A stretch of DNA of 64,000 nucleotides. It comes from Actinomucor elegans. Taxonomy: Eukaryota; Mucoromycota; Mucoromycetes; Mucorales; Mucoraceae. A model generated the notes under the pieces. That model had not been told where the DNA came from and made no database searches. It was given only the letters and a program-made list of their open reading frames with translations. The translations under genes were made by a program, and so were the position numbers. The stretch lies in the NCBI GenBank assembly GCA_026027325.1, contig JAMSLZ010000001.1:1240001-1304000 (forward strand), in the 5' to 3' direction. The stretch's first letter is position 1, and each line of letters opens with the position of its first letter. This document shows positions 21,669-29,544 of this stretch, piece by piece.

Positions 21669-22174
21669 TGTTGTAAACGCTCATAATTATATTAATAAGA
21701 GAATACTGTACAGATAGAAAATCGTATAGATATCCTTATATATAGCTGCAGAAGTGTATAAAGCATTATTACCAAGAACCAGAATGTAAATGACTGTATT
21801 TGATTATGTTAAAATATCTTTATTTATATATCACTCTGAGCAAGTAGACGCTAATTGATAAATACTATCTCTCACACCAAATATTACATTCAATACTATT
21901 ACCTTTGGATATATTGATCCCGACACTCCTCGCCGCTAATCTTGGTCCGCTCATTTGGTTATTATCCCTGGTCTTCTTTATACGCAGTCCAACCTTGTTC
22001 CTGGCAAATCGTAATATGAATTTAGAATCAAGTACCGACCGAGAAAAAGTATATAAGAGATGCGTTTTATCACCTTTTGACCAGTTAATCAATTCTTGAT
22101 CTCTAATAAAAAACTATCCACAGTTTTAAAAGTATTTCTATCTTCCAAAATCTTTATCTACCACCTTTACAACA
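21669..22174 (+). repeat. LTR C3 (3' LTR of gypsy C)
   Basis: A 506-bp LTR, preceded by the purine tract and followed by CTTGC (22175-22179), matching the duplication left of C1. Confidence 0.92.
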
Positions 22175-22205
22175 CTTGCGATAAAAGTTTTTTGGTCAAT
22201 TATAA

Positions 22206-22490
22206 TGTCAGGTACTGGCTATACAAGGCGTGGACAGAATATCGACAAGTGTAAGTGGTAAAGGTAAGTTTATTTGAGTAGTAATATGACTAGGGTTAAG
22301 ACTAGGATAATTGACAAAGGTAAAGATGGCTACAAATGTAGATCTTATTTATACCTTTTCAATGATGAAACATGGATTACTTAATCAACTTGGAACATGG
22401 GTCTGATTGGTGATTGTTTCACTGACTGAAACAATCTCACGGTTTCAGATTACGCGTCTGAAACTAGAAACATGAGTCATGGTAACGTGA
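22206..22490 (-). repeat. probable 5' LTR of gypsy B
   Basis: Right of gypsy C the leader of element B resumes, and a TG start at 22206 (TGTCAGGTACTGG) is a plausible LTR inner edge. The outer edge lies somewhere before the Tc1-like coding sequence, about 22470-22495. The second LTR of B is outside the window, so neither end can be confirmed. The GTTTCA/TGAAAC motifs repeat near 22410-22475. Confidence 0.4.
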
Positions 22491-22688
22491 CGTGATGCAT
22501 GGATGTCTTGGAAGCACGTGGACTAATGATTGGTTCATGACATTAACCTTTGTTTCGTCTGAAAATATCCACTTACGCCAGTTGTCCTTGGCTAACACCC
22601 TATGTTGTTTAGCCCACGCAAGTCGCTTTTTTCTATTGCTTTCGGAGACGAAATTAGACTCCTGCTTTCTTTTTGCTTTGAAGCCCAT

Positions 22689-22904
22689 TGTAGTGGACAT
22701 AACTACTTTACATAGAATAGTAATAGAAGTGGCCTGAATAGTTAACTTGTGTAATCGTGACTAGTTATATTTACTATATGTAACCACCACCCAGCCTATT
22801 AGTAACAGAAGGCGGGCAGTGGTAGAATAAATCTCTCTCTTGTTTTCTGTCTCGTTAATTAAACACGTACCTAACTAATTACGAACATCTCAGGAAACAT
22901 CTCA
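22689..22904. repeat. solo LTR (216 bp) with TSD CCCAT
   Basis: A 216-bp segment from TGTAGTGGAC to AACATCTCA is flanked by CCCAT at 22684-22688 and 22905-22909. A second copy with its own duplication occurs at 28203-28419. TG...CA ends, 5-bp duplications and no internal region fit a solo LTR of a family not otherwise present here. Confidence 0.85.
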
Positions 22905-23595
22905 CCCATAGAATGAAGCATTAACTGAATGTTCCTGATTGTCATATTAATTCCAACTGAAATAAGATAAGCCTTTATATCTTGTGGTGATTTGAATTGA
23001 CCGGTTTTCATCTTATTTCGAATGTATTTCTTTGTTGTATTACTTATTGAACATGGCCATCCAGTGATAGCAGGCTTCGTAGTAGGAAAAAACGGGTGAT
23101 TACCAAACGAGGTCTCAGATTTAATTTATACTAATAATACATAATATTTTATTTTACACTTCATAGGGAAATGCTTAACATTTTTTGTTTTTTAAGCTTT
23201 TAATATGACCAATAAATATATCAAAAAGTATTTAAATAATTACTATTACTAATTTCTAAAATAATTCTTTTTTTCATATTTTTATCATAAATTCTACTTT
23301 TTCCTTTATTTTCAATATTTTATTTTGTTTTTCTATTAAAACTATTTAATTTTATATATCAAGTAATAGATAATAAAAATATTAATTAAAAATATATAAT
23401 AACAATAAAATTATATTTAAAATGTTTCTCATATGATGAATATAATGAAAATTTATTAGAAATAGATATTGTGAAGGAAGAAATAAAAAACTTAGAAAAT
23501 AAAAATTTAATTTAGATAATAATTATCAGCATGATATAAATGTTAAAATTAATGGAATATATATTGAAAAATTTAATTTAGAAAATATATTTAAA

Positions 23596-23892
23596 TTATA
23601 ATTTAAGTTTTTTCATGATGGGTGCGATTTCATCAAGTATCATATTATTCTTATTATCTAATGTTTTTCTTTTTATACCTTTGTTTTTATCTTTATTATA
23701 TGTCTTAAATTCATATACTTTTCTTAATCTTTTATTTGAACCATTTTTTTTCATGTAGATTTCATAACACCCATCTTTTTGCTTTATTTTGTATTCTGCT
23801 AAATCATATTTTTTCATATCTTTTATAATTATACTTCGTTTAATATTGTATTTATATTTATCATCTACAATAATATTAAATATTTCATCCAT
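23596..23892 (-). CDS. small accessory ORF of Merlin-type copy A2 (98 aa)
   Basis: It encodes the same 98-residue lysine-rich protein as 778-1074, with no amino-acid change. It lies 271 bp behind the transposase stop on the same strand. No domain is recognised. Conservation between copies shows only that they are recent duplicates; the stronger argument for function is the related ORF at 2322-2582 in a divergent element. Confidence 0.6.
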   Translation of the reverse strand: MDEIFNIIVDDKYKYNIKRSIIIKDMKKYDLAEYKIKQKDGCYEIYMKKNGSNKRLRKVYEFKTYNKDKNKGIKRKTLDNKNNMILDEIAPIMKKLKL

Positions 23893-24163
23893 TTCTTTTT
23901 TATATTATTACTTTTTCAATTTTTTTTATTTTTTTATAATAGATATATTTAATCCCACTCATAATGTAATACCCAATTGTCTCTGATCTATTACATAATC
24001 ATTGTGTCTTAAATAGGCTAGTTTACTGACTTAGTCAGGTCCTTGTAATAAGAATAATGAATATCAAATATGCATTTCACATTTATAACTATCAATATAT
24101 TTTCTATCATATTTTTAATAAATATAAAAATTCAATTTTTTGCATTTTTTATGTAAATTAAAA

Positions 24164-25045
24164 TTAATCCTTTAAAAACTTTTTCCATACGTTATACTCT
24201 CTATTTTTCTTACGCCATTGATATTCTTTTAAATACAATACTATATCTTTTTTATTTCTATTTCGTGGTATTATACTTTGCTTTAAGCCATTCCATGTGC
24301 CTTCAATTGTATTTGTATGCACACCTGTATTTGGATCTTTAAAATGCTTTGAATGATTTACAGTTAAATGTTTGTATCCTATATTTTTCAAGTTATTATA
24401 CCCTTTCCATAAATCCGTATATATTGTTGTACCTTTTTTTACATATCTTTTTATAATTAAATCAATATTATCAACATTTCTTTCTTCAATGGGTAATAAA
24501 AACATTTTTTTGTTTTCATTTTTTATTTTATTTTTTAGCATACTTCTTTCGATACCACCAATTACCCAAGCACCTTCTACCTTATGCCCCTTATTATATT
24601 TTCTTTTTGCAATTTTACTTTCATCGATTTCTACAATTTTATTTCTACCTCCAATTTTAATATTTCTGTTACCTAACAATTGTTTATTTTTCAAGTATTT
24701 TCTGAATATTTTATTGTATGATGACACTGTATTTTTGCTAATTTGCAAACTTGATGCTATAAAGGAAGAAGGTGCTTTTCCAAGAAAAAGATATAATATG
24801 TGTAATTGAGTATTTAAAGGTAAAGTTAAATTATTAAAAATTGTTCCTTTCAATGGTGATATTGCTTTCCTACATTTATAATATCTACAAACATATAATT
24901 TTTTATTTAAGTTTAATTTAGTTTCATGTTCACATTTATTACACTTTATATGTTTATTAACGTAATCATTACTAATTAAATATAATAGTGCTTCTTTTTC
25001 ATCGTCGAATATTTTTTTTAAAGATTTATATGGTTCTATAAACAT
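24164..25045 (-). CDS. Merlin/IS1595-like DDE transposase, complete (293 aa)
   Basis: The ATG at 25045 is the first one inside the element. The longer open frame up to 25267 is host Tc1-like sequence read across the insertion point. Domains: an IS1595-type zinc ribbon (CNKCEHETK then CRYYKCRK, residues about 35-61); an HTH-like region (SSFIASSLQISKNTVSSYNK); then the ISXO2-like DDE core with VEIDESKIAKR, TTIYTDLWKGY and HTNTIEGTWNGLKQ. All catalytic positions are present and the frame is open, so it may be active. The length matches IS1595/Merlin transposases. Codon usage is extremely AT-rich. Confidence 0.87.
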   Translation of the reverse strand: MFIEPYKSLKKIFDDEKEALLYLISNDYVNKHIKCNKCEHETKLNLNKKLYVCRYYKCRKAISPLKGTIFNNLTLPLNTQLHILYLFLGKAPSSFIASSLQISKNTVSSYNKIFRKYLKNKQLLGNRNIKIGGRNKIVEIDESKIAKRKYNKGHKVEGAWVIGGIERSMLKNKIKNENKKMFLLPIEERNVDNIDLIIKRYVKKGTTIYTDLWKGYNNLKNIGYKHLTVNHSKHFKDPNTGVHTNTIEGTWNGLKQSIIPRNRNKKDIVLYLKEYQWRKKNREYNVWKKFLKD

Positions 25046-25315
25046 CTGCAATTTTATTAAATCCTTTTTATTTTTAATTTTAATTTGTAAAAAAAATTCA
25101 ATTTTTTCATATAACAATAAAATTTGTGGTAGTAGGAGTTTCAATATGGACCTGAGAGTTCCTTTGGGATACATCCGAAAAAACTTTGCTTTATATCTAC
25201 TAATAGTGGCTAGAGAAATATTTGGTAGTTGTTTCTGGATTCTTGAGTATGGAGTGTTTGTTGACAACAGTGACTTGAGAGTGTCTTACTTATCTTTAGT
25301 AATAGAACGAATCAT

Positions 25316-25942
25316 GATGTTAATTTTTTTATAAAAAAAAAAGTGATGAAAACATTCAATTTGGACAGGACGAGCCAGCTTCTTTTATTCTTTATTTTAA
25401 TTTTCCTATTCATAAAGAACGCCCCATTGTTTTGGAACATGTTTTAAATTTCTTCGATAGCTCAATTTAAAATAATTTTATGCGACGCTAAGTAATGACG
25501 AATTTTGAAAAATCAAAAAATCAAAATTTCTCAAATTCGCCTTAGCTCTGTAGTGTTAAATAGAGTTCGCAATAAAGGAAAACCTATGATAAACATTTAC
25601 AACTACTTAATATTTTTAACTTTCCTAAAAAATCAAGGCATAAATATAATGTTGCCTTTTTATCCATAAATAAAATGTTAGTTACTTGTTCTATTTTAGA
25701 ATAAAATTTATTTATATTATTATTTGTATTCAAAAAAATCTATTATTTCCTAATTTTTTTATATATTGTACTATTTTGAACATATTTCTGTAATACTAAA
25801 TGTTCTTCTATAGGAAAAAAGGCCAAAGTTTTAGCTCTCTATTGATACTAACATCAACCGCATAGTTTTATTTTAGACAGCTGTGTAAAGAGAAAAAGGT
25901 TAATTTACAAAACATTGATTGAAACCCTTTTTTCGCATACAG
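25316..25942. other. AT-rich stretch with probable Tc1-like terminal region, no gene
   Basis: An imperfect inverted repeat near 25489-25510 and 25532-25551 (GCTAAG..GACGAATTT against AAATTCGCCTTAGC) lies upstream of the Tc1-like start and may be its terminal or subterminal region. The rest is AT-rich with no convincing ORF. Confidence 0.4.
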
Positions 25943-26032
25943 TACAATAATAAAAGAATAGACAGTAAATGGAATCAGCTATCCTGATAGTAAAAGTTAT
26001 TCTAATGTTTATTCACAATTCAAAATCAAGTC
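25943..26032. repeat. fragment of the gypsy A LTR
   Basis: About 90 bp match gypsy A LTR positions near 6538-6630 (AATAGACAGT, GGAATCAGCTATCCTG and so on) with a few differences. It is cut at 26033, where a different LTR-like start (TGTTATATCG) begins. Confidence 0.8.
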
Positions 26033-27067
26033 TGTTATATCGAATATAATAAAGACTGTAAAAATAACCAGACTGATAAAACGAATTGATTTATTAAAGC
26101 ATTAAAATGATGAGCTATTTATACAAAATTGAAGTTCGGTGTTGAATCCGAAGTAGCTAAAGACCAAAGATTCACGTAATAATAATTGTTGTGTACGTGG
26201 ATAGAAAGAGGATTATAATAGAAGAACAGAAGAATAATATCAAAACTGTATGGTAAGTCTTTTTATTTCCAAAATTAAATTTCGAATGATCTTTTTCTAA
26301 TCAGCTAAAGAGCTCATCCTTTTATACTTTTCAGCTTGCTGCGGTTGACTAATGATATTATGGGTATACGTAAGCTAGTAGCTTGTTGACTGCGCGGCTC
26401 ATAGTGACTTGCTGATATTCCAAGATGATGATGATGGCCGACATACTGCCGTACCATATCGGACTGTAAATAAAGGTAAGCATTTTATCTCGGCATAACA
26501 CTCGATTAGGAATTTGTCTTTTACTGCTATTTCTTGTTTTATAATAAAGCGTAATAATTACACAGTTGTTCATATTCTGGATTCGGGTAATAATGAGTTA
26601 CATCTTCAAGCTATTCATAAAGGTGGGCATATGGCTACCAAAGCCTATACAACCTCTTCTTTACTGATATAATCATGAGCGTTTACAACAATAATAATAA
26701 GACTTGTATAAGTAATCAGATTACTGATTGGTAATAAGATAGTTCTTGATTGTTTATTTCGATCATAAAATGAAGGTGTATTTATATTAGTTAAAGGTCT
26801 TAAATGTTTAACCGATCGACAGGTACTGCTGAGAATGAATGAATGAAACAATAGTTCATGTTTAGCCGATTACTTGCAAGTTACGGTAGAATTAGTTTAT
26901 ACAAGTAAACGTACTGTTCTTGTATTGGTTCTTGTATTATTACTGATGAGTAATGTTAATGACAAGTGATGATGAATCGATCTAGAAGCTTAATTGATTA
27001 TGCGTGATTGCTTGATTGGTGAAACCTGTTTGACGGGTCAATCAGTTACGCAGTTAGATATAGTTTT
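26033..27067. other. decayed LTR sequences, no gene
   Basis: The region begins with TGTTATATCG, an LTR-like start. Near 26668-26690 it contains ATAATCATGAGCGTTTACAACA, matching one edge of the gypsy C LTR in reverse. I cannot resolve complete LTRs here. No convincing coding sequence is present. Confidence 0.45.
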
Positions 27068-27575
27068 TGTTGTAAAGGTGGTAGATAAAGATTTTGGAAG
27101 ATAGAAATACTTTTAAAACTGTGGATAGTTTTTTATTATAGATCAAGAATTCATTCACTGGTCAAAAGGTGATAAAACGCATCTCTTATATACTTTTTCT
27201 CGATCGGTACTTGATTCTAAATTCATATTACGATTTGCCAGGAACAAGGTTGGACTGCGTATAAAGAAGACCAGGGATAATAACCAAATGAGCGGACCAA
27301 GATTAGCGGCGAGGAGTGTCGGGATCAATATATTCAAAGGTAATAGTATTGAATGTAATATTTGGTGTGAGAGATAAAGTATTTATCAATTAGCGTCTAC
27401 TTGCTCAAAGTGATATATAAATAAAGATATTTTAACATAATCAAATACAGTCATTTACATTCTGGTTCTTGGTAATAATGCTTTATACACTTCTGCAGCT
27501 ATATATAAGGATATCTATACGATTTTCTATCAGTACAGTATTCTCTTATTAATATAATCATGAGCGTTTACAACA
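27068..27575 (-). repeat. solo LTR of the gypsy C family, reversed
   Basis: A 508-bp reverse-oriented copy of the gypsy C LTR with several substitutions and small indels, and no internal region. The flanks GTTTT (27063-27067) and GCTTT (27576-27580) match at four of five positions, possibly a decayed target duplication. It is older than the C1-C3 LTRs. Confidence 0.85.
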
Positions 27576-27993
27576 GCTTTAATTGAGACATGTCGTATGT
27601 ATAGCCTGTGAATATAAGCGTGTATACGACATTCGGATTTAACTTGATATTATAGACGATAGAGTTAGTCAAAGACTGCGCTCATGGAGTTAACAAGGAT
27701 TTATAGTAATCCATTCTAGTACGACTTTATATTCGGTGATAGATAGTTTATGAAGGTTAGTTGCACTAAGCATTGATTTCCATATATATCTCTTAACCGA
27801 CGTTACAAAGCTGTCAAAGCACAAGCTGAGTATAAGCATTGTCGAACATTGACCTGATTGGTGACGGACACTGAACAAGTCATGTTTACAACATATTGAT
27901 CCTCGTAGCCAACATCAAGCTTTACAACTAAGGTGGTGCATCCCTCTTCTATTAGGTACATCCTTTAATGATACACAACCTACTTCATCTCGA
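27576..27993. other. no gene seen
   Basis: Mixed-composition sequence without a convincing ORF between the reversed solo LTR and the LINE relic. It may be more of that relic. Confidence 0.4.
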
Positions 27994-29408
27994 ATGATGG
28001 CTGTTACGTGGATTAAGATCGTAACCTCTTATATTATGAACACTGATACTGTCTTCTCAAGAAACAATGCTCCTCAGGGACTGTCAAATAGTGAAACACT
28101 GAATCTACATCCGGATTTCTGGTATTTTTCGCATAATAGACGGGATAGATTAAAAGCCTCTTTATCGACCTTGTCGCACATTCATACTCTATTGAAGACA
28201 GTTGTAATGGACATAACTACTTTACATAGAATAGTAATAGAAGTGTACCTGAATAGTTAACTTGTGTAATCGTGACTAGTTATATTTACTCTATGTAACC
28301 ACTACTCAGCCTATTAATAACAGAAGGCTGGCAGTGGTAGAATAAATCTCTCTCTTGTTTTCTGTCTCGTTAATTAAACACGTACCTAACTAATTACGAA
28401 CATCTCAGGAAACATCTCAACAGTGAATAACCTTCCCGACGCAAGATTATTCTGCCTCATTAAAACTACCACCTGCTATAGTGATGGAGTTGCCGATCAA
28501 TGATGTGTGGTTTTCAATCTCAAATCCATGTCCAATCAAACCCAAAGCCTACAAAAAGATCCTAGTTAAGGATATTTATACATATGATGAAAACGCCCAA
28601 CGCATGAAATTTCGAACCTCAAATGATCCTGTAAGTAAGAAAGTTCCCAACACTGGGCAAACGTTTGCACGATAATTTGGAGCGAGAAACTGTCCAAATG
28701 TTCCCGTTCAGTTTGCAATTATGTATCCCCGCTGACAGGACACATCCTCGGCCTTTGGGAAATATCACATCTTCTTCAATTAGCTCAACATACAAACATA
28801 TCTTGAAAATAAATAACGTTACCAGTCAAATATATAGAAAAGCAGTACTTTCGGCGACGCCTACCAAATACTTCACTGTATCTAGGATAACAGCAGGATC
28901 ATGGCGTCTATTCTGGAAAGCAAAGCTCAATTTCAAAGCCAAGAATGTCTGGTATGATATTATACAAGACAAGATCAATACCAACTCGAGGATGCATCGT
29001 ATCATAAGAGACAGGATTGAATCTCCTTACTGCCAAATCTGCTCAGAACAATCAACCCACAATATAGATCATATGTTCGTTACCTGTCAACGGATATGGC
29101 AGATCTGGAAACGCACCCTTCAATACACTTTTCCTTTAGACCAAAGTCTTCTTACCCTAGCCCCCAAACAGGTTCTGGCAGGTCTCTATTCATTGCATCT
29201 TCCACTACGCAATACAGAGCAACCAACCCTCAAATATCTTTTCGCCCCTATTATAGAGAGTATCTGGAGACATCACTGGCAGTTTACCATCCATAATATG
29301 CCTTTTGATCCGAATCTAGCTGTAGGATCGGCTATTAATTTTTTTCGAAACTACACAGGAAACTCCACCATTGGCCCTTCCCAGTCTCAATCATCCTCTG
29401 AATCTTGA
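27994..29408 (+). pseudogene. LINE (non-LTR retrotransposon) ORF, C-terminal relic
   Basis: The downstream part (28665-29408) shows the zinc-binding domain found at the end of LINE reverse transcriptases: FWKAKLNFKAKNVWYDI, then CQICSEQSTHNIDHMFVTC followed by WQIWKR. Upstream pieces lie in other frames (27994-28202 and 28481-28675), and a solo LTR interrupts at 28203. Frame changes and stops mark it as dead. The reverse transcriptase core itself is not recognisable. The element ends with a poly(A) run at 29523-29544, typical of LINEs. Confidence 0.75.
28203..28419. repeat. solo LTR (217 bp) with TSD ACAGT
   Basis: The second copy of the family at 22689-22904, flanked by ACAGT at 28198-28202 and 28420-28424. 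It interrupts the LINE relic. Without it the upstream frame would continue for about 25 codons. Confidence 0.85.
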
Positions 29409-29544
29409 GCATAGAAGAAAGTTTAATCTTTAACAAAACACATATATAACATTCAGTTTTCTCATAGCACACCACTCACCATGACGTGTGACTATTATTA
29501 AAATCAATAAAAAGGTTTATACAAAAAAAAAAAAAAAAAAAAAA
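29409..29544 (+). other. LINE 3' UTR and poly(A) tail
   Basis: About 114 bp after the LINE stop, AATAAAAAGG is followed by a run of 22 A (29523-29544). This marks the 3' end of a retrotransposed LINE transcript. Just behind it lies the hairpin CCTGAGG-TTT-CCTCAGG (29557-29573). Confidence 0.75.

Larger units (their letters stand above)
15393..22174 (+). mobile_element. Ty3/gypsy chromovirus-type element C with internal duplicated 5' end
   Basis: The outer LTRs C1 (15393-15898) and C3 (21669-22174) are flanked by CTTGC at 15388-15392 and 22175-22179, so they bound one insertion. Inside, a third LTR (C2, 16009-16514) repeats the 5' end: 15393-16008 and 16009-16624 are tandem 616-bp units. C1 and C3 share T at positions 15629 and 21905 where C2 has G (16245). 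A purine tract (GGTGGAGGATAA) abuts C3. The gag-pol ORF of 1,641 codons is uninterrupted. Confidence 0.93.
23088..25128 (-). mobile_element. Merlin-type DNA transposon, complete copy A2
   Basis: A 2,041-bp AT-rich element inserted in the Tc1-like transposase. GTAGTAGGA at 23079-23087 and 25129-25137 is a 9-bp target duplication; 8-9 bp is usual for Merlin elements. It contains a transposase (24164-25045) and the small accessory ORF (23596-23892). No long terminal inverted repeat is obvious between the two ends as placed, which is unusual for Merlin. Confidence 0.82.
22491..25315 (-). pseudogene. Tc1-like transposase, broken by a solo LTR and a Merlin-type element
   Basis: Read on the minus strand, pieces of one Tc1-family transposase appear in order. 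From 25315: an N-terminus with an early stop, then a helix-turn-helix (YSRIQKQLPNISLATISRYK). After the Merlin insert, from 23078: a second DNA-binding region (TTKKYIRNKMKTGQFKSP). After the solo LTR, from 22683: NRKKRLAWAKQHRVL and the first catalytic aspartate in WIFSDETKVNV. The rest is lost at gypsy B. Exact removal of the two inserts with one duplicate each restores continuity, which supports a single ancestral gene. It also has a native in-frame stop near 25288, so it was probably already decaying. Confidence 0.75.

Noticed and set aside
22464..22700. Independent 78-codon gene
   Set aside because: It is the middle part of the broken Tc1-like transposase. Its first few codons come from the solo LTR.
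24164..25267. A single 367-residue transposase
   Set aside because: The first 46 residues or so are host Tc1-like sequence outside the 9-bp target duplication. The element's own ATG is at 25045.
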